Positions 16,499 to 24,810 of a DNA stretch of 41,322 nt are shown here, piece by piece. The notes under the pieces were generated by a model that ran no database searches, was not told the DNA's origin, and worked only from the letters and a program-made list of their open reading frames with translations. Where the stretch lies: positions 1 to 41,322 of the forward strand of contig JAAZVY010000012.1 in NCBI GenBank assembly GCA_018623195.1. Reading direction: 5' to 3'. This DNA is from Flavobacteriaceae bacterium. GTDB taxonomy: Bacteria; Bacteroidota; Bacteroidia; Flavobacteriales; Flavobacteriaceae. Each line of letters begins with the position of its first letter. Within the stretch, counting starts at the first letter, position 1. Made by a program: the position numbers and the translations under genes.

Positions 16499-17089
16499 AT
16501 GACTGATTTACCAACACTTGTATTCGCGACTCAAAACCAAGGCAAGCTTGAAGAATTAAAGGGCCTCATTGCTGATAAGGTTCAATTGATTTCTTTAAAA
16601 GAACTCAATTTCGATGAAGATATCCCAGAAACTACAGGCACCCTTGAGGGAAATGCTCATCAGAAAGCTTCAACGATTTATAAGCGCTTTGGTAAAACTT
16701 GCTTTTCTGATGATAGTGGCCTATTCGTAAATGCACTAGACGGAGCTCCGGGGGTGGATAGTGCTCATTATTCTGGAAGTAGAGACAACGAAAAAAACAT
16801 TGCTCACTTACTAAATAACCTTAGTCATTTCAAAGACAGAAGGGCCTACTTCAAGACGGTATTTTGTTTAATAACTCATGACAATACCTATTATTTCGAG
16901 GGTATTGTAAAAGGCAGCATCGCAGATTGTGCCAGAGGCAACAATGGTTTTGGGTATGACCCGATTTTTGTGCCAGAAGGATACGATCTGACCTTTGGAG
17001 AACTCGATAAGGAAATCAAAAAATCCCTAAGTCATCGAGCAAGAGCTACGCAAAGCTTAATAGAATTTCTTCGAAAAACTGATCTGTAA
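16499..17089 (+). CDS. rdgB: Non-canonical purine NTP pyrophosphatase RdgB/HAM1
   Basis: Hydrolyses (d)ITP and XTP to monophosphates, keeping deaminated purines out of nucleic acids. From ATG 16499 it has 196 aa. Hallmarks: VFATQNQGKLEELKGL at the start, ETTGTLEGNAHQKA, CFSDDSGLFVNALDGAPGVDSAHYSG, and NNGFGYDPIFVPEG with FGELDKEIKKSLSHRARA at the end. A TTG at 16475 extends the frame upstream, but that extension contains the -7 promoter element and no family homology, so it is rejected. Divergent from the serB-serA gene. Confidence 0.97.
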   Translation: MTDLPTLVFATQNQGKLEELKGLIADKVQLISLKELNFDEDIPETTGTLEGNAHQKASTIYKRFGKTCFSDDSGLFVNALDGAPGVDSAHYSGSRDNEKNIAHLLNNLSHFKDRRAYFKTVFCLITHDNTYYFEGIVKGSIADCARGNNGFGYDPIFVPEGYDLTFGELDKEIKKSLSHRARATQSLIEFLRKTDL

Positions 17090-17109
17090 AAGCATACACT
17101 TATTTAGAC

Positions 17110-17117
17110 TACCTTTG
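17110..17117 (+). promoter_or_regulatory. Candidate -7 promoter element for the DEAD-box helicase gene
   Basis: TACCTTTG, 17 bases before the ATG at 17134; no -33 TTG found. Confidence 0.45.
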
Positions 17118-17133
17118 CGGCTTAATACGACCT

Positions 17134-18843
17134 ATGCAATCCTTTTTAAATCTCGGCTTAGATGAAGATCTATTAAAAGCCGTAAAACAGATGGGTTTTG
17201 AGACTCCATCTGAAATTCAATCAAAAGCAATTCCACAACTGTTAGAGAAAGAGACCGACCTTGTAGCGTTAGCACAAACAGGGACTGGTAAGACTGCCGC
17301 ATTTGGTTTTCCTCTACTTCAAAAAATTGACACTAAACGCAAGGTAGTTCAGGGCTTAATTATTGCCCCTACTCGAGAACTATGTTTACAAATCACCACC
17401 GAGATCGGTAAATATGCTCAATTCAAAAAAGGGACAAAAATCGTTGCAGTTTATGGTGGAGCAAGTGTTAGAGAGCAAGCAGAATCTATAAAATCTGGAG
17501 TTCAAATCGTTGTAGCAACACCGGGTAGACTTCTTGATTTAATTCAACGCAAAATGCTTCGAATCGACCAGATAGAATACTGTGTTTTAGATGAGGCGGA
17601 TGAAATGCTAAACATGGGATTCTACCAAGATATTAAGTCGATTCTAAGTTATACTCCAGAAGATAAATTGACCTGGTTATTCTCAGCGACCATGCCTGCA
17701 GAAGTTGCTCAAATCGCTAAAGAATTTATGCATCGTCCGCTAGAAATAACGGTCGGAAGCAAGAATGAAGGAGCTACCACAGTAAGTCACTTCGTGTATA
17801 CTGTTAGCGCTAGAAATAAGTATGCAGCTCTAAAACGAATCGTAGACAGCGACCCTCAGCTATTCGCTGTAATTTTCTGTAGAACAAAGAGAGAAACTCA
17901 AAAAATTGCAGAAAAGCTCATAGAGGACGGGTACAATGCAAGTGCCCTTCACGGTGACCTAAGTCAAAATCAAAGGGATCTGGTAATGGCCGGTTTCAGA
18001 AAACGTCAAATACAAATTCTAGTAGCTACTGACGTTGCCGCTCGTGGTATTGATGTCGATGATATCACCCATGTCATCCATTACCAATTACCTGATGAGC
18101 CTGAAACTTATAATCACCGAAGTGGGAGAACAGGTAGAGCAGGTAAAACAGGGCATTCTCTATGTCTTTGTACCAATAGCGACCGTAGAAAAATCGAGCA
18201 GTTCGAACGAAAACTCAAAAAGAAATTCGAGTACGCCGAAGTTCCTTCTGTTGCTGGAATCATTGAGAATCAGCTTAAAAGTCTTGCAGACAAACTAAGG
18301 GATACTGAGGTAGATGAAAGCATTGAAAGCTACATGCCTCTTTTAGAGGAAACCCTCGCTTCTATCGATCGCGAAACACTTTTAAGAAAAGTGTTCGGAG
18401 AAGCCTATAATCGATTGGCCCAGTACTATCTAAAAGAAAACTTTAGTTCTGAAAATGCTTCTGAGCCCAGCTCTAGAGCGAAGCACGGTGAAGTTCGTTT
18501 TTTCATTAACCTAGGTGAAAGAGACGGCTTTAACTGGAAGTCGATGAAAGATTACCTAAAGAATGCCCTTGAACTTCAACGAGAAGATATTTTTAAAGTA
18601 GATACACTTAATAACTTCTCCTTCTTTAATGTAGACGCTACTCTTACTGATTTAGTTTTAGAAACCTTCAAAGACACTGAATATAACGGGTATCGAGTAA
18701 GTGTAGAAGTTACTAAGCAGGGCGGTGGTTCAGGAAATAAAGGAAAATCTAAAAAAGGAAAGTTCAAGACTAAACCCTCTAGAAACTTCAGTAAAAATTC
18801 TAAAAAAACGACCGGTAAAAGAAAACGAAAAGGGTTTTATTAA
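17134..18843 (+). CDS. deaD: DEAD-box ATP-dependent RNA helicase with DbpA-type RNA-binding domain
   Basis: Unwinds structured RNA in ribosome assembly or mRNA decay. 569 aa: Q motif around GFETPSEIQ, AQTGTGKT (47-54), PTREL, TPGR, DEAD (153-156), SAT (184-186), then VATDVAARGIDVD and HRSGRTGRAG in the second RecA domain. A DbpA/CsdA-like RNA-binding domain spans about 455-535 (VRFFINLGERDGFNW onward), and the last ~35 residues are a Lys/Gly/Ser-rich basic tail. The layout is that of CsdA/DeaD; whether it is cold-induced cannot be told. Monocistronic by context. Confidence 0.95.
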   Translation: MQSFLNLGLDEDLLKAVKQMGFETPSEIQSKAIPQLLEKETDLVALAQTGTGKTAAFGFPLLQKIDTKRKVVQGLIIAPTRELCLQITTEIGKYAQFKKGTKIVAVYGGASVREQAESIKSGVQIVVATPGRLLDLIQRKMLRIDQIEYCVLDEADEMLNMGFYQDIKSILSYTPEDKLTWLFSATMPAEVAQIAKEFMHRPLEITVGSKNEGATTVSHFVYTVSARNKYAALKRIVDSDPQLFAVIFCRTKRETQKIAEKLIEDGYNASALHGDLSQNQRDLVMAGFRKRQIQILVATDVAARGIDVDDITHVIHYQLPDEPETYNHRSGRTGRAGKTGHSLCLCTNSDRRKIEQFERKLKKKFEYAEVPSVAGIIENQLKSLADKLRDTEVDESIESYMPLLEETLASIDRETLLRKVFGEAYNRLAQYYLKENFSSENASEPSSRAKHGEVRFFINLGERDGFNWKSMKDYLKNALELQREDIFKVDTLNNFSFFNVDATLTDLVLETFKDTEYNGYRVSVEVTKQGGGSGNKGKSKKGKFKTKPSRNFSKNSKKTTGKRKRKGFY

Positions 18844-18897
18844 AATCAAGTTAATTACCGCTAATCAGTGGTGAATTTGTAAATTAATTCCTTGATT
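18844..18897 (+). other. Imperfect inverted repeat filling the gap after the helicase gene
   Basis: AATCAAG-TTAATT (18844-18856) can pair with AATTAA-ttc-CTTGATT (18882-18897), leaving a 25-base loop and a three-base bulge. It spans most of the 62-base spacer. There is no T tract, so it is not a standard terminator; it could be an RNA element or a protein site. Confidence 0.35.
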
Positions 18898-18905
18898 CGC
18901 ATACT

Positions 18906-19673
18906 GTGAAAAAAAGCGTAATTCTTTTACTTTTTATTTTCCTTCATTGGGGAGTATCTTTTGGGCAAGAAAGCCAGGCTAAAGTAGTCGAACTTAAGGC
19001 CAAGGTTGTTGGAAGCTCTAACAATCTACCTCTTGAAGGGGTCCATATTATAAACCTGAATAAGGTAGTTGGCAGTATTACAGATCTCGCAGGTGAATTC
19101 AAGATCAACGCAAGTGTTGGTGACACGCTATACATTACTTTTTTAGGGTTTAAACCTGAAAGAGTTCGAGTGTCCAATGACCTAATTAATCTGGAGAACA
19201 GTTCAATTACCCTAACCGAGTTAGCCTACGCTTTAGAAGAGGTAGTGGTTCGTCCTTATCAACTAACAGGATACCTAGAAATCGATGTACGAAACTTACC
19301 AATTTCAAGTGCGTTTCAATACAGTATTTCAGGTTTAAATTTCAGTTATGAAGGAAGATCAAAAAGCGCGGCAAAGCAATTATCCTCTGTCCTTAACGGT
19401 CCCGTCAACTTCATAAAAAGCATATTCACTAAGAATCAAATGCAATTCGATAAGCTACCAAATATGAAGCAAGATGATCGAATTCGCGAACTATTAGCGA
19501 CTAAATTTGATCGTGAGACCCTTAGTGTGCTGTTGCAAATTGATCAGCAAGAAATTGTTCGAATTTTAAATAACTGTAGTTACTCCCAAAGTTTCATACA
19601 AGATGCAAACGACCTTCAAATACTTGATGCGATTAGTCAGTGTTATGAAGAATATAAAATCCTCAACCGATAA
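18906..19673 (+). CDS. Carboxypeptidase-regulatory-like domain envelope protein
   Basis: 255 aa. Residues 1-20 form a signal peptide ending at FGQE. Residues ~26-110 form a CarboxypepD_reg-like beta-sandwich: LKAKVVGSSNNLPLEGVHII, then GSITDLAGEFKINASVGDTLYITFLGF and an EEVVVRPY end typical of the plug-preceding domain of Bacteroidota TonB receptors, but no receptor barrel follows. The remaining ~140 residues are mostly helical without a recognised domain. The start is a GTG at 18906 (MKKSVILLL). It is coupled to the amylase gene by a two-base gap, so a role in envelope glucan handling is possible but unproven. Confidence 0.75.
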   Translation: MKKSVILLLFIFLHWGVSFGQESQAKVVELKAKVVGSSNNLPLEGVHIINLNKVVGSITDLAGEFKINASVGDTLYITFLGFKPERVRVSNDLINLENSSITLTELAYALEEVVVRPYQLTGYLEIDVRNLPISSAFQYSISGLNFSYEGRSKSAAKQLSSVLNGPVNFIKSIFTKNQMQFDKLPNMKQDDRIRELLATKFDRETLSVLLQIDQQEIVRILNNCSYSQSFIQDANDLQILDAISQCYEEYKILNR

Positions 19674-19675
19674 TT

Positions 19676-21319
19676 ATGAAGTACCCATCTATCCTTTTTT
19701 CTGTTATATGCGGCTTAAGCTTAATAAGTTGTCAATCTTCCCTTAAATCTTCAGAAGCCAACTCAAAGGACACCTTCAGTTGGAAGTCTGCTAACATCTA
19801 CTTTTTACTTACTGATCGATTTCATACCGCTGAATCAGATACCACTAGAGTTGGAGCAGATAAAGAGACTGCTATTTTAAGAGGGTTTGAAGGAGGAAAC
19901 ATCAAGGGAGTAACCCAGAAAATCAAGGAGGGTTATTTTCAAAAGTTAGGAGTTGATGCCATTTGGACCACTCCATTGGTTAGACAGATTGATGATGCAA
20001 CCGACGAGGGAACTGGCGTTACCTATGGATATCACGGATATTGGACAAAAGATTGGACGAGTATTGAGCCCTCTTTCGGAACTTATGATGAATTGAAAGA
20101 ATTCGTTGAAACTGCTCATGAAGCCGGCATTAAGGTGGTAATGGACGCGGTCTTAAACCATACCGGTCCGGTAACCGATATCGACCCAACCTTTACAGAA
20201 TCTTGGGTAAGAGAAACTCCTCCGTGTGATTTCAAAGATTATCAAGGTACGGTTGAATGTACTTTGGTGGCCAATCTACCCGATATTAAGACCGAATCAA
20301 CCCAAGAAGTTGAACTTCCGCAAACCCTTTTAGACTTTTGGGAGTCAGAGAATCGTTTGGAACAGGAAATCGCAGAACTTGACACCTTTTTTAACAAAAC
20401 AGGACTAAAGAGAACTCCTAGAAACTACATCATCAAATGGCTTACTGATTATGTTAGAGAATTAGGTATCGATGGTTTTCGTGTAGATACAACTAAACAC
20501 GTTGATGAAGAATCTTGGGCAGTATTAAAACAGGAAGCTGAACGCGCTTTCGAAGAATACCATCAAAATAATAACAGCATCCCCTCTGCCCCATTTTATA
20601 TGGTTGGTGAAGTCTACTTTTATGGAATCAACGGTGGACCAGAATATAATTTCGGAGATAAAAAGGTTAATTACTTCGATTATGGTTTTGATGCGTTAAT
20701 CAATTTTGATTTCAAAACAGACGCAACTAACGATTACGAGTTCGTTTTTCATAAATACGATTCACTGCTTAATCAAGCGCATAATAATATAAGCATACTA
20801 AGCTACATCAGCTCTCACGATGATTCACAGCCCTTCGATATCGAAAGAAAGGAACCCATGAAATCGGCGAATATGCTTCTTTTGGCGCCTGGAGGAGTAC
20901 AGATGTATTATGGTGATGAAACCGCACGTCCATTAGTAGTAGAGGGAGCTGTCGGAGATGCCAATCTGAGATCTAACATGAACTGGTCTTCTATTGAGAA
21001 TCCTGAAACCAAGCAAATTTTAACGCATTGGCAAAAATTGGGACAGTTTAGAAAATCTCATCCAGCAATAGGTTTAGGATCACATAAAATGCTTCAAACC
21101 GAGCCGTATTTCTTTAGCAGAACCTATGAGAGTGATGCGGTAATTGTAGGGCTGGATTTAATTCAAGACCAGGAAATTGACATTCAAATACCCACTCAGT
21201 GGTCAAGTATAGAAAAGTGGTATGATGCTTATTCGAATCGATGGTTCACCGCGCAAAATGGAATAATACACCTTAAGACAAATCAATCAACAGTGCTTTT
21301 ATCTCCTGAGTTTCCTTAA
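19676..21319 (+). CDS. GH13 alpha-amylase lipoprotein (MalS-like)
   Basis: Secreted alpha-glucan hydrolase. The signal peptide ends in a lipobox LISC with Cys19, so it should be lipidated and held in the envelope. GH13 motifs are complete: DAVLNHTG (region I), GFRVDTTKH with nucleophile Asp271, MVGEVYFY with acid/base Glu312, and SSHDD with Asp382 as stabiliser. The insert with two cysteines (CDFKDYQGTVEC) followed by NLPDIKTES resembles E. coli periplasmic MalS. 547 aa. Starts two bases after the preceding gene. No SusC/SusD pair lies nearby, so this is not a classic polysaccharide utilisation locus. Confidence 0.92.
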   Translation: MKYPSILFSVICGLSLISCQSSLKSSEANSKDTFSWKSANIYFLLTDRFHTAESDTTRVGADKETAILRGFEGGNIKGVTQKIKEGYFQKLGVDAIWTTPLVRQIDDATDEGTGVTYGYHGYWTKDWTSIEPSFGTYDELKEFVETAHEAGIKVVMDAVLNHTGPVTDIDPTFTESWVRETPPCDFKDYQGTVECTLVANLPDIKTESTQEVELPQTLLDFWESENRLEQEIAELDTFFNKTGLKRTPRNYIIKWLTDYVRELGIDGFRVDTTKHVDEESWAVLKQEAERAFEEYHQNNNSIPSAPFYMVGEVYFYGINGGPEYNFGDKKVNYFDYGFDALINFDFKTDATNDYEFVFHKYDSLLNQAHNNISILSYISSHDDSQPFDIERKEPMKSANMLLLAPGGVQMYYGDETARPLVVEGAVGDANLRSNMNWSSIENPETKQILTHWQKLGQFRKSHPAIGLGSHKMLQTEPYFFSRTYESDAVIVGLDLIQDQEIDIQIPTQWSSIEKWYDAYSNRWFTAQNGIIHLKTNQSTVLLSPEFP

Positions 21320-21338
21320 TTGATTCTCTCGAATGTCT

Positions 21339-21346
21339 TAATTTCG
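21339..21346 (+). promoter_or_regulatory. Candidate -7 promoter element for purB (variant)
   Basis: TAATTTCG, one base off TAnnTTTG, 18 bases before the ATG. A TTG lies 16 bases upstream, slightly too close. The same variant precedes gnd. Confidence 0.33.
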
Positions 21347-21363
21347 CTTTTTAGCTTATCAAC

Positions 21364-22707
21364 ATGAATCTCACTGAACTTTCAGCCATTTCACCAATTG
21401 ACGGTAGATACCGATCAAAAACTGCTTCTCTTGCTCCTTATTTCTCAGAATACGCACTGATCAAGTATCGCGTTCGAGTAGAAATCGAATACTTCATCGA
21501 ATTGTGCGAAACAGGGGTCAAACCTTTACATCCTTTAGACCAGAAAACTAAGGAGGATTTAAAAGCGATCTATCAAAATTTTAGTGAAAAAGATGCGCAA
21601 TCAATTAAAGATATTGAACGCGTAACCAATCATGATGTTAAGGCGGTTGAGTATTTTATCAAAAACCAATTTGATCGTTTGGGATTGGATGAAATCAAGG
21701 AGTTTGTTCATTTCGGATTAACCTCTCAAGACATCAACAACACCGCCATTCCGCTATCGCTGAAAGAAGCTCATTTAGAAGTAGTTCTTCCTATGCTTCA
21801 ACAACTAGTGATGGAGATCGAAAAACTAGCAGAAAGTTTGAGCGACATCCCAATGCTTGCTAGAACTCATGGTCAGCCCGCTTCACCTACTCGATTAGGT
21901 AAGGAATTTAAGGTATTTGCGGTACGTTTGCATGAGCAAATTTCTCAGTTTGAATCACAAAAGTTTTCAGCAAAATTTGGAGGTGCAACCGGTAATTACA
22001 ATGCACACAAAGTAGCCTATCCATCGAATAATTGGCCTGAGTTTGGTAGAGCTTTTGTGACTGAAAACCTTGGACTGCATTTTAGCTACCCAACCACCCA
22101 AATCGAACACTATGATCATTTAGCCGGTCTTTTTGATCTATACAAACGAATCAATACGATCCTGATCGACTTATCTCGAGATGTTTGGAGCTACATATCA
22201 ATGGATTACTTCAAACAACGAATCAAAGAGGGTGAGGTAGGTTCCTCAGCAATGCCACACAAAGTAAACCCTATCGACTTCGAGAATGCAGAAGGTAATT
22301 TAGGTCTTGCTAACGCTATTTACGAGCATTTATCTACGAAGCTTCCTGTATCTAGATTACAGAGAGATCTTACCGACAGTACAGTATTAAGAAATGTTGG
22401 AGTACCTATCGGACATTCGATTTTAGCCATGCAATCCCTTCTTAAAGGTTTTGGTAAGTTACTCGTTAATAAGGAGAAAGTGGTGAATGAACTATCAGAT
22501 AATTGGGCAGTAGTTGCCGAAGCAATCCAAACGATTCTTCGTCGAGAGCATTATCCCAATCCCTATGAAAGTCTAAAGGCACTTACTAGAACCCATTCAG
22601 TGATGAACGAGGAATCCATACACAACTTTATCGAAACCTTAGAGGTTAATGATTCAGTGAAGTCAGAGCTAAAAGCAATACGACCAGAAAATTATCTTGG
22701 GTTCTAA
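21364..22707 (+). CDS. purB: Adenylosuccinate lyase
   Basis: Acts twice in purine synthesis, cleaving SAICAR to AICAR and adenylosuccinate to AMP with release of fumarate. 447 aa, of the E. coli PurB subtype (start LSAISPIDGRY). Fumarase/lyase superfamily signatures: FGLTSQDINNTA, the catalytic-His stretch ARTHGQPASPT, and the flexible signature loop GSSAMPHKVNPIDFENAEGN with the catalytic Ser. Convergent with the DUF4252 gene cluster, with seven bases between stop codons. Confidence 0.97.
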   Translation: MNLTELSAISPIDGRYRSKTASLAPYFSEYALIKYRVRVEIEYFIELCETGVKPLHPLDQKTKEDLKAIYQNFSEKDAQSIKDIERVTNHDVKAVEYFIKNQFDRLGLDEIKEFVHFGLTSQDINNTAIPLSLKEAHLEVVLPMLQQLVMEIEKLAESLSDIPMLARTHGQPASPTRLGKEFKVFAVRLHEQISQFESQKFSAKFGGATGNYNAHKVAYPSNNWPEFGRAFVTENLGLHFSYPTTQIEHYDHLAGLFDLYKRINTILIDLSRDVWSYISMDYFKQRIKEGEVGSSAMPHKVNPIDFENAEGNLGLANAIYEHLSTKLPVSRLQRDLTDSTVLRNVGVPIGHSILAMQSLLKGFGKLLVNKEKVVNELSDNWAVVAEAIQTILRREHYPNPYESLKALTRTHSVMNEESIHNFIETLEVNDSVKSELKAIRPENYLGF

Positions 22708-22714
22708 AAACCCA

Positions 22715-23260
22715 TTATAGCTCCTCTTCTCCGAGTATATCCTTTAAGACACTGTCGGTCAAGAACTGAAAATCGGATTCTTCAAGTGATTCTACTAGTT
22801 GCAAAAAAGAGGCAGGGTTCATTTGTTCTCCTAAAATTCTAGCTAAAACAAAGCCCTCGCCTTCCGCAAAGCCAAAGAAAACGGCCTCATCAATTTGATC
22901 CACGGCTCCGCGAATAAGTATACTAGCTTGCGCCTCTCCTTTCATTCGGGCTGAAACTAAAGCTTCAAAACCGTCACTTTTTAAAAAGCTATTAATCAGA
23001 GGCTGTTGACTAGCAATAAACTCTTTATTCTCAGCATTTCTATACATCAAAACACTTACCTTTCTTAGTGAAGAAAAGGTCGTCATTTGCTCGGGAGTCA
23101 AATCTTCTAGGTTTGCACCTAATAGACTAGCTGGAATTTCAATGAGTGTAAAATCGACGTTTTCTTGTGATTCAAGAAAATAACGCTGTAAGGTCATCGC
23201 TGGTTGACATGACATCATCAAAGTTACAGCTGCTAGAACAAGTAAAGTAAACCGTTTCAT
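22715..23260 (-). CDS. DUF4252 family lipoprotein
   Basis: 181 aa. The signal peptide ends in a lipobox-like VTLMMSC, with Cys18 as the lipidation site. The rest matches DUF4252 in pattern: a Leu/Ile-rich alternating fold with LRKVSVLMYRN, FEALVSARMKGEAQASILIRGAVDQIDEAVFFG and a helical end. The family is known from Bacteroidota and has no defined activity. Last gene of a minus-strand cluster with the ECF sigma factor; ten bases after its paralogue. The two are diverged duplicates in architecture, one lipidated and one not. Confidence 0.8.
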   Translation of the reverse strand: MKRFTLLVLAAVTLMMSCQPAMTLQRYFLESQENVDFTLIEIPASLLGANLEDLTPEQMTTFSSLRKVSVLMYRNAENKEFIASQQPLINSFLKSDGFEALVSARMKGEAQASILIRGAVDQIDEAVFFGFAEGEGFVLARILGEQMNPASFLQLVESLEESDFQFLTDSVLKDILGEEEL

Positions 23261-23269
23261 GAAAAGCTA

Positions 23270-23824
23270 TTATTGACGTTGTGCTGAGTTAATTTGACCT
23301 AACTCTTCTGGTAGATTCATTTTATTAGCAAGAGCCCCAATCTTTTCCATATCAAGGTCCCCTGTTAAAGAGAGTAATACGGTCTCAAAGTTGCGACCAT
23401 TAATATTTACTTCTTTAATCTCAGTTACCAACATGAGAAGTTCCTTGATTTTCCCTTCACTTGCTCCTTCAGCAATATAGAAGTACACCGAAGAACTTTT
23501 GTCCTTCACTACGAGAAGCTCAGAAAGTTTTTTTGAACGAACATAGTCTAGTGCCTCGTTTTTGAGATCGTCAGCAATAGTACTATTTGAGGTTGTTAGT
23601 ACGCGTAATCCTTTGACATTTTTAGCGATATCGATAAAATCTTGAGCCTCTTTATCATCAACCACTAGCTGCATATTCGCAAATAGTTTGAACATATTTT
23701 CTGAGATCACTACAGAGGTTACCTCATCTTTACTTGCGTACTTATCAAAGATCGATTGAGAGTACGTGGCAAGCGAAGTCAGCATGAATGCTGCTAGAAA
23801 TAGGATATGTTTAACGTTTTTCAT
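23270..23824 (-). CDS. DUF4252 family secreted protein
   Basis: 184 aa with a signal peptide (about 1-22, ending TYSQ) and no lipobox, so probably free in the periplasm. The body (FDKYASKDEVTSVVISENMFKLF, then KNVKGLRVLTTS and a C-terminal METVLLSLTGDLD-like stretch, here FETVLLSLTGDLD) is typical of DUF4252. It follows the anti-sigma-like gene by eight bases. The start lies in SD-free sequence. Likely an effector or sensor of the sigma/anti-sigma unit, by context only. Confidence 0.82.
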   Translation of the reverse strand: MKNVKHILFLAAFMLTSLATYSQSIFDKYASKDEVTSVVISENMFKLFANMQLVVDDKEAQDFIDIAKNVKGLRVLTTSNSTIADDLKNEALDYVRSKKLSELLVVKDKSSSVYFYIAEGASEGKIKELLMLVTEIKEVNINGRNFETVLLSLTGDLDMEKIGALANKMNLPEELGQINSAQRQ

Positions 23825-23832
23825 AGTCTTTT

Positions 23833-24258
23833 TTAATTGTTTAATAGTGAGCTAACGCTCTTTTCATAATAACCTAGATAAGAAACCGAAGTCGTCCCCT
23901 TATTCATTTGTGTAGCAATTAAATCAAAGGCTTCTTTGGTTTGCTGATAAGCTAATTGCATTTGTTTTTGTTGGTGGTTTTCTTGTAGACGATAAACTCC
24001 AAAACTTGTTACACAGATAATAGCAACAGATGCAGCAACACGTCTCCAATCGAATCTCGATGATGATACTGAAGAAGAATCTAGTTGCTCCTCACGAGCG
24101 GTCTCCGAGTAAGCAAAAAGCATTTTTGCCCAATTCAATGAAGAATCCACGTTCCCGCTTCTGAAGTAGGTTTTCAGTCGCTCTTCCTCTGAAAGGTTGG
24201 TTTCTGCCGCTAAATAACGGTCGATCAATTCTTTTATTTCTTTAGATTCCATAGGCAT
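23833..24258 (-). CDS. Putative single-pass anti-sigma factor
   Basis: 141 aa: a cytoplasmic, acidic N-terminal part (IKELIDRYLAAETNLSEEERLKTYF), one transmembrane helix at about 73-90 (VAASVAIICVTSFGVYRL) and a short helical periplasmic tail. The N-terminal pattern, with a 'x-YL-G/A-T-S-EE' run, resembles Bacteroidota anti-sigma proteins. It overlaps the ECF sigma gene by 17 bases (or 11 if the second Met, at 24252, starts it), so translation is coupled. No zinc-binding HxxxCxxC motif is present. Function is inferred from position and topology. Confidence 0.72.
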   Translation of the reverse strand: MPMESKEIKELIDRYLAAETNLSEEERLKTYFRSGNVDSSLNWAKMLFAYSETAREEQLDSSSVSSSRFDWRRVAASVAIICVTSFGVYRLQENHQQKQMQLAYQQTKEAFDLIATQMNKGTTSVSYLGYYEKSVSSLLNN

Positions 24259-24745
24259 CTATTTGTTCTAAACTTTCTTTTATTCTCTTTCTTGCTCTTG
24301 ACAGGTTTACTCGAATGGCTGTTGGCTCCATTTGAACTATTTCAGCAATTTCCTCAAAGGTCGCACCTTCAACATCCCTGAGCTGCCAAATAAGTTTCTG
24401 CTTTTCAGGAAGATTATTTACAATTTTCTCGACAAAGGAAAGTCGATCTTTTGCTTCGAAGGCTGCTGATTGATCATGACTCTTATCATGAATAGAATAC
24501 TCAATACTCATATTTGAAGCCTGTTTTGACTTCAAACGATCATAGCAGTAATTCTTCACCATAGTCATGGCATAAGCCTCTATGCTCTTGACATGAGAAA
24601 GCTCCGAAGACCTTTGCCAAACCTTAACTAACACCTCTTGAGTAGCATCTTGAGCCTCTTCATGTGAAATAAGTAACCGTTTCGCTATGCGATATAATTT
24701 CTGCTCAATCTGATGAACAGTCTCTATGTAAACGGCCTCTTTCAC
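24242..24745 (-). CDS. ECF-type RNA polymerase sigma factor
   Basis: Alternative sigma-70 family factor, 167 aa, with only regions 2 and 4. Region 2: LYRIAKRLLISHEEAQDATQEVLVKVWQ (about 17-44) and YAMTMVKNYCYDRLKS. Region 4: LPEKQKLIWQLRDVEGATFEEIAEIV followed by the helix-turn-helix TAIRVNLSRARKRIKESL (about 115-160). The start is a GTG at 24745; no ATG fits. It heads a four-gene cluster with an anti-sigma-like protein and two DUF4252 proteins, and is divergent from the S41 protease gene. Confidence 0.93.
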   Translation of the reverse strand: MKEAVYIETVHQIEQKLYRIAKRLLISHEEAQDATQEVLVKVWQRSSELSHVKSIEAYAMTMVKNYCYDRLKSKQASNMSIEYSIHDKSHDQSAAFEAKDRLSFVEKIVNNLPEKQKLIWQLRDVEGATFEEIAEIVQMEPTAIRVNLSRARKRIKESLEQIDAYGI

Positions 24746-24786
24746 AAATGATTCTTAAGGTTCTCCAAATTAAGACGAAATCATCC

Positions 24787-24794
24787 TAAATTTG
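24787..24794 (+). promoter_or_regulatory. Candidate -7 promoter element for the S41 protease gene
   Basis: TAAATTTG, 17 bases before the ATG, in the 65-base divergent spacer facing the sigma factor gene. No -33 TTG is visible. Confidence 0.42.
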
Positions 24795-24810
24795 TTACAA
24801 AGCACGATTT

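Noticed and set aside
22698-22714. Hairpin TGGGTT/AACCCA at the purB stop codon
   Set aside because: Only six base pairs and no T tract on either strand; not called a terminator.
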